35,985 bases of DNA from Acidobacteriota bacterium. Its GTDB lineage: Bacteria > Acidobacteriota > Thermoanaerobaculia > Thermoanaerobaculales > Sulfomarinibacteraceae. A program made the translations under genes and the position numbers. The stretch spans positions 1 through 35,985 of the forward strand of contig JAJDNH010000085.1 of the NCBI GenBank assembly GCA_022340775.1, written 5' to 3'. The notes under the pieces were generated by a model. It did not search any database. It was not told the DNA's origin and saw only the letters and a program-made list of their open reading frames with translations. Below are positions 24,921 through 33,283 of this stretch, one piece after another. Numbering within the stretch: the first letter of the stretch is position 1; each line of letters starts with the position of its first letter.

Positions 24921-27881
24921 TCAGAAGCTAATGCGAACGCCGAAGCGGACCTGCCGAGGCAGCGTCCAGCCGTTCGAAGTGTTAAACGAAGCGTTGGTCG
25001 CCGGGCGACCTTCCGTGTAGACGCCAACCGGAATCAAAGCGTTGTCCGGCGTCAGTGGCGGATACGGCATGCCGGTGTGCGGATCGAGAACCTGGTAGTC
25101 CATGCTGTAGTCATAGCGCAGACTGCGGGAGTTCTCCATCTGGTTGTTGAACACCCGGAAGATGTCCAGCAGCAGGTTCACCGTGACGTCGCCGCCGACC
25201 TTGATCGGGTAGCCGAAGTGGACGTCGGCCTCCCAGTCGGAGTTGACGCGTCCGAAGGCGCCGCGGCGCGACAGGTACATCTCCCAGTTGCGGTACCAGG
25301 AGTGGTAGCCCATCGCGGTGACCGGGGTGCCGGTCTCGTAGTAGGCCGACAGACCAAAGGTCAGGCCCCAGTCGAAGCGGTAGCTGCCGTCGACCTTGAA
25401 CTGCTGGCGCCGGTCGTTGGACAGGTAGCCGTTGTTGTTGACCGAGAAGTCGTAGTAGTCGTACGCCGAGTTCAGGTTCGGGTCGAGCTGGCCGGTCGAG
25501 GCCTGGAAGGTACCGTCGTAGTTGCCGCTCAGGCGCGAGTACAGCGCCGAGGCGATGAGCTGGAAGTTGTCGGAGAACCGCTTCTGCAGCGTGACCTCGA
25601 TGCCGGTGAACGTGCGCTTGGGCGCCGGCACGTGGTGCAGGTGGCAGTTGGGGTCGCCGTTCAGGCACTCGCCCGGGCCGCCCGGGTAGGAGTACCAGTA
25701 CGAGGCGTCGTAGGTGTAGCTCAGCGTGCCCATGCCGGGGTTGCCGATGAAGTAGTCGCCGTCCTGGGACAGCGCGTCCTCGATCACCCGGCCGAGGTCA
25801 CGGTAGATCCCCTTGACCGACAGCGACACGTTGGGTGCCAGCTCGTACTGGGCGCCGAGCACGTACTCGGTGATGTACTGGCCCTTGATGTCCGGGTCGA
25901 CGCGCGAGATGCCGCCGCCACGGATACGGGAGTACGGGCCCACCCAGCCGCCGGGTTGGATGTCGGCGGGGTCGTCGGACAGGTTGTAGATGAAGGCGTC
26001 GATCTCACCGCCGAACGAGCGGATCACGATGTCCATCGGGACGGTCTCGTAGAAGCGTCCGATGTGACCGAACAGCTTCGACTTGCCGTTGCCCATGAAG
26101 TCCCAGACGAAGCCGAGACGCGGGCCCCACTCGTTCTTGATGTCGGCCGACAGGCCACCGAACATGTTGTACAGCTTCTGCCGGTCGAGGCGGACGCCGA
26201 GGTTGAACGTCAGGTTCGACGTCGGCTGCCAGCGGTCCTGGATGTACATGGCGTAGTTGTCGGCCTTGGTGTTGACCGCACGCGGCCCGATGAGATCGGG
26301 CGTGATCTGGTCGACCGGCACCTTCTCCTTGAGGAAGTACTCGTGGGCGTAGTAGTAGTCGCCGGGGGACCCGTAGCGCCAGATCAGCTGGCCGCCACTG
26401 TACTCAGACAGGTTCTTGACCGTGATGTGCTCCCACTCGTAGCCGGCCTTGAACTCGTGCTGGCCGAAGAAGTCGCCCACGAAGTAGGAGACGTCGGCGT
26501 TGTACTGCTTGCGGGCGAAGTCCTGCGTGCTCTCGAAGCCGAGGCCGGCCTCGCCGCTGCCGGGCCAGCCGTGGACGGTGGTGCCGTCGTGGAGCGGGTC
26601 CGTGTTGTCGATGTAATCGACCAGGTTGGCGCCCGGGCCGCCCTGGCGGAGCTTCTCACGGTGCATGGCGTAGCGGGCGCTGACCACCCAGTTCTCGCCG
26701 AACACGCCGTTGTAGTCGGCCGTGCCGTCGGTGCCGCCGGTGTCCGCGGTGCCCATGTACGAGGTCGGGGGACCGGCGAAGCCGGCGCCGGCGCCGACGC
26801 CCGGGCCCGAGCGGGTGCGCGGGTCGCCGAAGGCCGCAGCCGCCAGCGAGTGGTTGTCGGAGATGCGCCACGTCAGCTTGGCCGCCCACAGGTCCTGGCG
26901 GACCGTGTCGTCGAAGGACTGGCCGAGGGGCGGACCGCCGACCTCGGTGAAGTCCTTGGTGACAGCCCAGTTGCGCACTTCCTTGACGTAGTCGTAGGCG
27001 GTGAAGAACCACAGCGCGTCCTTGATGATGTAGCCGCCGACGTCGACGCCGTAGTCCTCGCGGGTGAAGCCGGTCTGGGCGCGCGTACCGGAGACGCCAC
27101 CGGTGGCCGGGGCCGCCTTGAGGTTGGCCTCGAGCGAGTCAGAGTCGTAGTAGCCGAACACGTCGCCGTGGAACTCGTTACCACCGGACTTGGTGATCAC
27201 GCTGATGATGCCGCCGGTGTTGCGGCCGTACTCGGCCGAGTAGCCACCGGTCTTGACCTGGACCTCCTGGATGAACTCGAAGTTCAGCCGCTTGCCCTGG
27301 TCGGCGAGCTCGACGCCGGTCGTGTTGACGCCGTCGATGTAGTACGCGTTCTCGGCACCCGTCGAGCCGTAGAACGTCGTACCGGAGGCGTCGGTGTTCG
27401 AGCCCGGCGTCACGCTGGCGACCGACGCGTAGTTGCGCTGGATCGGCAGGTCAGCGTAGAAGCTCTGCGGCAGGTTGGTGCCGAGGGTCGTGCTGGTGGT
27501 GTCAACCAGCGGCGCCTCGCCACTGACCACGACCTCCTCCGTGAACGCCGACTTCAGGGTCACGTTCAAGGTGAAGATAGTCGCGATCACCACGCGGATG
27601 TTCTCCTGCTCCAGCTTCTGGTACCCGGGCAGCGAGAACACTGCCTTGTAGGTGCCTGGGGGCAGGAGGACGAACCGGTAGGTGCCGTCGGCCTCGGTCA
27701 CTGCGGTCTTCTGGCCCTGCATGTTGGGCGACGTCAGCAGCACGTTCACACCGGGCAGGGGCTGACCGCCCTCGTCCGTGACCGTGCCCTGGAGGCCGCC
27801 ACGGGTCGACTGTGCCATCAGGCTGCCGGCTGCGAGCAGGCAGACCAACATGGCAATCAGGAACTTTCCACGCACTCTCAT
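24921..27881 (-). CDS. TonB-dependent outer-membrane receptor, Oar-like
   Basis: 986 residues from the ATG at 27881; GGAGGGAAGAG upstream and a clean signal peptide (FLIAMLVCLLAAGSLMAQS) choose it over 27941. Order: carboxypeptidase-regulatory-like beta-sandwich (GGLQGTVTDEGGQPLPGVNVLL..., about 25-110), plug domain (GEAPLVDTTSTTLGTNLPQSF to TKSGGNEFHGDVFGYYDSDSL, about 120-250), then a large beta-barrel ending in Phe (RFGVRISF), as BAM substrates do. Oar-like receptors of Acidobacteriota and Myxococcota probably import or export large substrates; the ligand is unknown. CNGDPNC-like cysteines (ECLNGDPNCH) occur in one extracellular loop. Monocistronic, with its own promoter and terminator. 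Confidence 0.93.
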   Translation of the reverse strand: MRVRGKFLIAMLVCLLAAGSLMAQSTRGGLQGTVTDEGGQPLPGVNVLLTSPNMQGQKTAVTEADGTYRFVLLPPGTYKAVFSLPGYQKLEQENIRVVIATIFTLNVTLKSAFTEEVVVSGEAPLVDTTSTTLGTNLPQSFYADLPIQRNYASVASVTPGSNTDASGTTFYGSTGAENAYYIDGVNTTGVELADQGKRLNFEFIQEVQVKTGGYSAEYGRNTGGIISVITKSGGNEFHGDVFGYYDSDSLEANLKAAPATGGVSGTRAQTGFTREDYGVDVGGYIIKDALWFFTAYDYVKEVRNWAVTKDFTEVGGPPLGQSFDDTVRQDLWAAKLTWRISDNHSLAAAAFGDPRTRSGPGVGAGAGFAGPPTSYMGTADTGGTDGTADYNGVFGENWVVSARYAMHREKLRQGGPGANLVDYIDNTDPLHDGTTVHGWPGSGEAGLGFESTQDFARKQYNADVSYFVGDFFGQHEFKAGYEWEHITVKNLSEYSGGQLIWRYGSPGDYYYAHEYFLKEKVPVDQITPDLIGPRAVNTKADNYAMYIQDRWQPTSNLTFNLGVRLDRQKLYNMFGGLSADIKNEWGPRLGFVWDFMGNGKSKLFGHIGRFYETVPMDIVIRSFGGEIDAFIYNLSDDPADIQPGGWVGPYSRIRGGGISRVDPDIKGQYITEYVLGAQYELAPNVSLSVKGIYRDLGRVIEDALSQDGDYFIGNPGMGTLSYTYDASYWYSYPGGPGECLNGDPNCHLHHVPAPKRTFTGIEVTLQKRFSDNFQLIASALYSRLSGNYDGTFQASTGQLDPNLNSAYDYYDFSVNNNGYLSNDRRQQFKVDGSYRFDWGLTFGLSAYYETGTPVTAMGYHSWYRNWEMYLSRRGAFGRVNSDWEADVHFGYPIKVGGDVTVNLLLDIFRVFNNQMENSRSLRYDYSMDYQVLDPHTGMPYPPLTPDNALIPVGVYTEGRPATNASFNTSNGWTLPRQVRFGVRISF

Positions 27882-28012
27882 ACTCTTCCCTCCTTTTTCC
27901 TTGGACTCGGATGGACACACTGAAGAAGATGTTCCACGCATCCTGTCGGCCGGATCCTCCTTTCCTTCACCCTATTGCATGCGCCTCCCAAGGCGCCGCG
28001 AAAAGACGTGCA

Positions 28013-28043
28013 ATTTTACTGTTGCGGCCCGAGCCCCTGTCAA
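28013..28043 (-). promoter_or_regulatory. Promoter of the TonB-dependent receptor gene
   Basis: On the minus strand a perfect -35 TTGACA (28038-28043) and -10 TAAAAT (28013-28018), with a long 19-nt spacer. The predicted leader is about 125 nt and begins with a hairpin GCGCC-TTGGGA-GGCGC (27980-27995). The region 27882-28112 holds no gene. Confidence 0.6.
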
Positions 28044-28112
28044 GGCCGATGAGCAGCGTTTTTGGTCAATCTGTTCGGTTTTTCGGGCAGGATATCCAAA
28101 AAACCGTACACC

Positions 28113-28616
28113 TCACTCGATCTCCACCAACGGCGAGCCGGCTTCGACGGTGACGCCCTCCTCCACGAAGACTCCGGTCACGGTGCCGTCGCGCTGGGAG
28201 GTTAGCTCATTCTCCATCTTCATGGCCTCGAGGACTACGAGCGGCTGCCCAGTGACAACCGCGTCGCCGACCGCGACCCGGACCGCGACCACCTTGCCGG
28301 GGATCGGCGCTTCGATGCGCGCGGGCCCCTCCGCCGCAGCGTGAGCGCCGAGCTGGGCAGCCTCGACCGGCGGCAGAACCTCGAAGCTGAACTCGTGACC
28401 GTCGACGGCGACCCGCCATCGACGACGGGCCTCGCGCACGAACTCGAGCTCGTGGCTCGCACCGTTGTCGGCAAACCGCAGCGAGGCCACGGTGCCATCG
28501 AGCCGGAACAGCTCGACCGTGCGCGTCCGGCCGTCAATCGTGACCTGCAGACCCTCCCCGGTCGCCTCGACGTCGATCTCTCGCCCGCCCTCGAAACCCC
28601 GTACCACCCACCTCAT
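28113..28616 (-). CDS. Biotin carboxyl carrier subunit of acyl-CoA carboxylase
   Basis: 167 residues. The C-terminal biotinyl domain (about 95-167) contains EAMKMEN with the biotin-accepting Lys133. The N-terminal ~90 residues (RTVELFRLDGTVASLRF, WRVAVDGHEFSFEVL) resemble the BT linker domain of propionyl/methylcrotonyl-CoA carboxylase alpha chains rather than the AccB of acetyl-CoA carboxylase. The ATG overlaps the biotin carboxylase stop by 4 nt (28613-28616, ATGA). Together the two proteins equal the length of one fused alpha chain. The third gene of the carboxylase operon. Confidence 0.92.
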   Translation of the reverse strand: MRWVVRGFEGGREIDVEATGEGLQVTIDGRTRTVELFRLDGTVASLRFADNGASHELEFVREARRRWRVAVDGHEFSFEVLPPVEAAQLGAHAAAEGPARIEAPIPGKVVAVRVAVGDAVVTGQPLVVLEAMKMENELTSQRDGTVTGVFVEEGVTVEAGSPLVEIE

Positions 28617-30130
28617 CGCGGAAACCTCCCGTGGAGGACGCGAAGACCCTCCTCCCACCAGCCTCCATCCCCGGAATGGGCGAAGGGGTCGCGGGGCAGC
28701 CGGCCGGCGGCGAGGGTAGCAAGGCAGGCTGCAGCGATCGCCGCCACCTCGGCTGCAGCGCTCTCGCCGCTGCTCTGCATCTCCTCGACCCGTTGCGAGG
28801 CCAGCAGCTCGTCGAGGAAGCCGGTGTGGAACGCGGCCGCGGCGAACTCGGGAAGACGGACCAGCGGCCTGAACAGGGACAGCGTGGTCGCGATCCCTCC
28901 CACGCAGTACTCCGACAACGCGCGGCGAAGACGCGCCACTGCGACGCCCCGGTTCTCGCCCCAGATGACGAGCTTGGCGAGCATCGGGTCGTAGTCCAGC
29001 GGCACCGTGGAACCGGCCAGGACCCCCGAGTCGACTCGGACCCCGGGACCTGACGGACGCCGCATGTAGGTGATGCGTCCCGGCGACGGGGCAAAGTTGT
29101 GGAACGGGTCCTCGGCATAGATGCGGCACTCGATGGCATGCCCGCGTGCGCTCAGCTGCTCCTGCGTCCACGACAGCGGCTCGCCGAGTGCGATCCTGAT
29201 CTGCTCCTGCGCCAGATCGACGCCGTACACCGCCTCGGTGACCGGATGCTCAACCTGCAGGCGGGTGTTCATTTCCAAGAAGTACACCGAGCCGTCGGGG
29301 CCGAGCAGGAACTCGACGGTGCCGACCGAGTGATAGCCGGCCGCCTCGACAACCGCCAACGCCGCCGTGAACAGGCGCTCGCGAATCTCTGGGGTGACCG
29401 CCGGCGACGGGCACTCCTCGACCACCTTCTGGTGGCGCCGCTGCAGGGAACACTCACGCTCGCCGACCGCGACCGCGGCGCCGTACAGGTCCGCGACCAC
29501 CTGGACCTCGACGTGGCGCGGCCGGTCGACGAGCCGCTCGGCGTAGACCCGGCCGTCTCCGAAGTAAGCCTGTCCCTCGGACCGCGCCCGCTCCAAGGCA
29601 GGGCCGAGCTCGGTTCGGGCATCGACGCGGCGCATGCCCTTGCCGCCACCGCCCGCAACCGCCTTGAGGAGCACCGGCAGCCCGTGCTGGTCGACGAAAC
29701 GCTCCAACTCGGCAAGCTCGGCGACCGGCTCCATCATGCCCGGGATGAGCGGTGCCCCGGCCTTCTCGGCCAACCGCCGCGATGCGGTCTTCGAGCCCAT
29801 CAGGCGGATCGCCTCGGGTGGGGGGCCGACCCAAGTCAGCCCCTCCTGCTGCACCCGCTCGGCGAACTCGGGGTTCTCCGCCAGGAACCCGTACCCCGGG
29901 TGAACGAGCTGCGCACCGCTCTTCTTGGCTGCCGCAATCAGGCGGTCGACGTTGAGGTAGCTCTCGGCGGCCGGCGCCGGGCCAATCGGGTGGGCCTCGT
30001 CCGCCATCATCACGTGCGGCGCCAGCCGGTCGATCTCGGAGTACACCGCGACGGTTCCGATTCCCAGCTCGCGACAGGCGCGGATGATGCGAACGGCGAT
30101 CTCCCCCCGGTTCGCGATCAGCAGCTTCAT
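28613..30130 (-). CDS. accC: Biotin carboxylase subunit of acyl-CoA carboxylase
   Basis: 505 residues from the ATG at 30130 (MKLLIANRGEIAVRIIRACRELG). ATP-dependent carboxylation of biotin: pre-ATP-grasp, ATP-grasp (KAVAGGGGKGMRRV; HVEVQVVADLYG; ECSLQRRHQKVVEECPSP) and C-terminal domain (FLEMNTRLQVEHPVTE; AIECRIYAEDP). The last ~60 residues go beyond a plain AccC and resemble the start of the linker in fused alpha chains. The frame stays open to an ATG at 30235 that overlaps the carboxyltransferase stop; using it would add 35 residues encoded by a repeat-flanked insertion. Cytoplasmic, in complex with the adjacent subunits. Confidence 0.93.
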   Translation of the reverse strand: MKLLIANRGEIAVRIIRACRELGIGTVAVYSEIDRLAPHVMMADEAHPIGPAPAAESYLNVDRLIAAAKKSGAQLVHPGYGFLAENPEFAERVQQEGLTWVGPPPEAIRLMGSKTASRRLAEKAGAPLIPGMMEPVAELAELERFVDQHGLPVLLKAVAGGGGKGMRRVDARTELGPALERARSEGQAYFGDGRVYAERLVDRPRHVEVQVVADLYGAAVAVGERECSLQRRHQKVVEECPSPAVTPEIRERLFTAALAVVEAAGYHSVGTVEFLLGPDGSVYFLEMNTRLQVEHPVTEAVYGVDLAQEQIRIALGEPLSWTQEQLSARGHAIECRIYAEDPFHNFAPSPGRITYMRRPSGPGVRVDSGVLAGSTVPLDYDPMLAKLVIWGENRGVAVARLRRALSEYCVGGIATTLSLFRPLVRLPEFAAAAFHTGFLDELLASQRVEEMQSSGESAAAEVAAIAAACLATLAAGRLPRDPFAHSGDGGWWEEGLRVLHGRFPR

Positions 30131-30244
30131 AGCGGGATACTTACTGTCGCCTCCGGCGCCAGCGATATCCCGCTGCGGGGTGTGCTCCATCTTGCCTGCG
30201 GCAGGAGATCCCGGTTTCTTTGAAATGCCCTTCATAGCGGGATA
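30125..30244 (-). repeat. 15-bp direct repeats flanking a 90-bp in-frame insertion-like element
   Basis: TATCCCGCTATGAAG (minus strand) occurs at 30230-30244, where it contains the carboxyltransferase stop, and at 30125-30139, where it contains the biotin carboxylase ATG. The copies are exactly 105 bp apart (35 codons). The 90 bp between carry the 9-bp inverted copy of TATCCCGCT (30166-30174) and short palindromes (CTCC...GGAG around TGCC-TGC-GGCA). The insert is open in the biotin carboxylase frame. It looks like a palindromic element that split an ancestral ATGA overlap. Confidence 0.6.
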
Positions 30245-31779
30245 TTGCCGTGCTTCTTGGTGGGCATGGAGTCGCGTTTTGTCTCGAGCATGGCGAACGC
30301 AGCCACCAGCTTGCGTCGCAGCCGTCGCGGCGTGATGACCTCGTCGAGATAGCCGCGTTCGGCAGCCACGAACGGGTTCGCGAACTTGTCCTGGTACCCC
30401 TGAACGAGACGCTGGTGCTCCGCGTCGGCATCCTCGGCCTTCTGAATCTCGTTTCGGTAGAGGATGTTGACTGCTCCTTCCGGGCCCATGACCGCGATCT
30501 CGGCTGTCGGAAAGGCAAGGTTGACGTCGGTCCTGATGTGCTTGGAGCCCATCACGCAGTAGGCACCGCCGTACGCCTTGCGGGTGATGACCGTGACCTT
30601 TGGTACAGTCGCCTCAGCGAGGGCGAACAGTAGCTTGGCCCCGTGGCGGATGATCCCGCCCCACTCCTGTGCAGTTCCCGGGAGGAAGCCCGGCACGTCC
30701 TCGACAATCCACAGAGGAATGTTGAACGCATCGCAGAAGCGGACGAAGCGGGCGCCCTTCACCGAGGCGTTGATGTCCAGGGTACCGGCGAGGTGGTTAG
30801 GTTGGTTGGCGACCACGCCCACGCTGCGTCCGCCGAGACGTACGAAGCCAACGACGAGGTTCTTCGCGTAGTGCTCATGCACCTCGAGGAAGTCCCCATC
30901 GTCCGCGACGTGACGGATGACCTCCTTGATGTCATAGGGACGGTTGGGATCCGGCGGCACCAGCGTATCGAGCTCCGGCGCCTCGCGGTCCAGAGGATCG
31001 TCGGTGGGCACGACCGGAGGACGCTGGGAGTTGTTCGACGGGACATATGAGAGCAGGCGCCGGATCTGCGCCAGGCACTGGGCATCGGTGCCGGTCACGA
31101 AGTGGGCGACCCCCGAGACCGAGTTGTGGGTCATGGCGCCGCCCAGCTTCTCCTTCGTGACCTCCTCATGGGTCACCGTCCGGATAACCTCCGGTCCGGT
31201 GACGAACATGTACGAGGTCCCCTCAACCATGAGGACGAAGTCGGTGATGGCCGGCGAGTAGACCGCGCCGCCTGCGCAGGGTCCCATGATCGCCGAAATC
31301 TGGGGTACGACACCGGAGGCGAGCGTGTTGCGCAGGAAGATGTCCGCATACCCGGCCAACGACGCCACGCCTTCCTGGATGCGGGCCCCGCCAGAGTCGT
31401 TCAGACCCACGACCGGGGCGCCGACCTTCATCGCCAGGTCCATGAGCTTGCAGATCTTCTCCGCGTTGGCCGCCGACAGCGAGCCGCCGAAGACCGTGAA
31501 GTCCTGCGCAAACACGAACACCGGCCGACCGTCGACCCGGCCGTGACCACCAACAACGCCGTCGCCCGGGATCCGCTTTCTGGCCATGCCGAAGTCCCGA
31601 CAGTCGTGCTCGACCAGAGCGTCCATCTCCTCGAACGTGCCCTCGTCGAGGAAGGTCTCGATCCGCTCGCGCGCGGTCAGCTTCCCCTGCTCGTGCTGGT
31701 GGCTGACCCTGGCCTCGCCCCCGCCGGCGCGGTTGGCGGCGATCCTCTCCTCGAGGCGCGCCCGCACGTCATCCGACAT
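30232..31779 (-). CDS. Acyl-CoA carboxylase carboxyltransferase subunit (PccB/AccD-type)
   Basis: 515 residues from the ATG at 31779, with GGGAGGAG upstream; upstream open frame is not conserved. Transfers CO2 from carboxybiotin to acyl-CoA. Both crotonase-like halves are present: [33 protein letters not shown] and VTGPEVI in the N-half; [65 protein letters not shown] in the C-half. Cys408 (AYC) appears to occupy the position of Streptomyces PccB Asp422, a specificity residue, so acetyl- versus propionyl-CoA preference is open. First of a three-gene carboxylase operon. Confidence 0.94.
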   Translation of the reverse strand: MSDDVRARLEERIAANRAGGGEARVSHQHEQGKLTARERIETFLDEGTFEEMDALVEHDCRDFGMARKRIPGDGVVGGHGRVDGRPVFVFAQDFTVFGGSLSAANAEKICKLMDLAMKVGAPVVGLNDSGGARIQEGVASLAGYADIFLRNTLASGVVPQISAIMGPCAGGAVYSPAITDFVLMVEGTSYMFVTGPEVIRTVTHEEVTKEKLGGAMTHNSVSGVAHFVTGTDAQCLAQIRRLLSYVPSNNSQRPPVVPTDDPLDREAPELDTLVPPDPNRPYDIKEVIRHVADDGDFLEVHEHYAKNLVVGFVRLGGRSVGVVANQPNHLAGTLDINASVKGARFVRFCDAFNIPLWIVEDVPGFLPGTAQEWGGIIRHGAKLLFALAEATVPKVTVITRKAYGGAYCVMGSKHIRTDVNLAFPTAEIAVMGPEGAVNILYRNEIQKAEDADAEHQRLVQGYQDKFANPFVAAERGYLDEVITPRRLRRKLVAAFAMLETKRDSMPTKKHGNIPL

Positions 31780-31961
31780 CACCCACTCCTCCCTGCGTCC
31801 TCCCAACCAGGTACGCTGACGGCTCCGGAGCCCTCTCGCTGGCTGCTGGCGGCGGTCGGAGCCGCACGGGACCGCATTGTACCCCGTCCGCCCGTCGGCG
31901 GAGGTCGGACCTCGAACCGCACGGCCCATCGGATGGCGTCGCAGTCGGCGGCCGGCTCCGC

Positions 31962-31967
31962 TACCAT
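31962..31967 (+). promoter_or_regulatory. -10-like box immediately before the tldD-like GTG
   Basis: TACCAT with 6 nt to the GTG at 31974 and no Shine-Dalgarno sequence. It lies in the 194-bp divergent gap (31780-31973) between the carboxylase and tld units, which holds no gene. A minus-strand TACAAT (31875-31880) in the same gap could serve the carboxylase operon. Both are weak. Confidence 0.3.
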
Positions 31968-31973
31968 GCCGAG

Positions 31974-33278
31974 GTGCACGCTTCGGGGAACATCGAGCCG
32001 CCCTTCGATCCAGTTTGGTTGACGGGCGTCGCAGCCGCAGTCGCCGAGGCCGAAAACCGCGTGTCGCCGCGGCTCGAGGACGTGTACCTCGAACGCCGGC
32101 TCGATCTCAGGGTATCGGCTCGCAACGGTGCGCCCGTGGTCGAGGAGTGCCGCTCCGATGGTCTCGCCGCGCGATGGTCCGTCGGCAACCGAGACGTGCT
32201 CTTGGCTCGCACCGGCACCTCGGCCGAGGCGCTGCACGCCGTCCTGGCTCCGTACGGGCGCGGCTTGACCTTGCCCGAACGACGGCCGCTGCCAGCCGCT
32301 GAGCTCGACGCCCCACGCGAGTGGCGCCGCTGGGCACAGGAGCTGGTGACCAGAACCGGTGAGGATGCTCTCGACCTGCGCTTGGTGGAGCGCCGGTCGG
32401 CAGTCATCAGGCAGGGTTCCTGGTCGGCGGTGGAAACACCGCCGCTGGTGCGAGCCCGCCGAGTCGGCAAGAGCGCGTCGGCCCTGCTCGCCGTCCACGA
32501 TCATCCTTCGCTCGGCGAGTGGCTGCGAGAGCTACTGGCCCCGCCGCCAGCCCGTACCTGGGTCCCCGAGCCCCGTTCCCGCTTGCCGGTGTTGTTTACC
32601 GCCGGCACCGCAGGCGCCCTGCTGCACGAGCTCGTCGGCCACCTTGCGGAGTCCGATCTCACGGCCCGGGGCCTGTCACCGTTTGCCGCTCTGGGCGGAG
32701 CCGAGGTGGCACCTCACGGCGTGACCGTCATTGACGACCCGGGGCGCCAAGACCTGCCCGGGGCCTTCACGGTCGATGACGAAGGCGTTCAGGCGGGGCC
32801 CATTCAGCTCCTGTCCGACGGTGTTCTTGCCGGGTGGCTGTGCGACCGACGCGGCGGTCAGCTACTCAACCACCCGCCCGGACGAGGTCGGCGAGCGACC
32901 TGGGATCGTCCCCCCGTCGCGCGCATGTCCAACCTGATCATGGCCCCCGGCACGACGCGACCGCAGGACCTCGAGCGCGACCTCGAGAACGGCCTCGTGG
33001 TCTCCCGCCTCAGCGGCGCGACCGTCGACCCAACCTCCGGCCGAGTCGTGATCCGCATCGAACGCGGATGGGAGATCAGGCACGGACGCCGGCGGAGGGA
33101 GTTGGGGCAGCTCCACGTCACTGGCTCCGCGCTCAACCTGCTCGCCAACATCGACCCGGCCATTGGCGATGATCCGCAGCCGGAATGGCGCCTCGGTTGG
33201 TGTGTCAAGAACGGGCTCCCCATCGCCACCGGCTCCGAATCACCGACCATCCTGGTCCGCCAGCTCGAGGTACTCTAG
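31974..33278 (+). CDS. TldD-like metalloprotease subunit
   Basis: 434 residues from a GTG start (no earlier in-frame start). TldD/PmbA family; the zinc motif HExxxH is present as HELVGH (218-223), and the C-terminal [29 protein letters not shown] has the cysteine (Cys410) that serves as third zinc ligand in TldD. It is shorter than E. coli TldD (481). TldD works with TldE to cut unfolded or modified peptides, such as microcin B17 precursor. The tldE-like gene starts 5 nt downstream. Substrate here unknown; no peptide precursor is evident nearby. Confidence 0.87.
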   Translation: MHASGNIEPPFDPVWLTGVAAAVAEAENRVSPRLEDVYLERRLDLRVSARNGAPVVEECRSDGLAARWSVGNRDVLLARTGTSAEALHAVLAPYGRGLTLPERRPLPAAELDAPREWRRWAQELVTRTGEDALDLRLVERRSAVIRQGSWSAVETPPLVRARRVGKSASALLAVHDHPSLGEWLRELLAPPPARTWVPEPRSRLPVLFTAGTAGALLHELVGHLAESDLTARGLSPFAALGGAEVAPHGVTVIDDPGRQDLPGAFTVDDEGVQAGPIQLLSDGVLAGWLCDRRGGQLLNHPPGRGRRATWDRPPVARMSNLIMAPGTTRPQDLERDLENGLVVSRLSGATVDPTSGRVVIRIERGWEIRHGRRRRELGQLHVTGSALNLLANIDPAIGDDPQPEWRLGWCVKNGLPIATGSESPTILVRQLEVL

Positions 33279-33283
33279 ACGCG

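Noticed and set aside
25077-27923. 948-residue plus-strand ORF opposite the TonB receptor
   Set aside because: Antisense shadow of a well-conserved receptor; Val/Ala/Arg-rich composition and no recognisable domain.
30235-30235. ATG at 30235 as the start of the biotin carboxylase
   Set aside because: Its ATGA overlap with the carboxyltransferase stop is attractive, but the 35 added residues come from the repeat-flanked insert and precede the conserved MKLLIANRGEIA start; kept as an alternative only.
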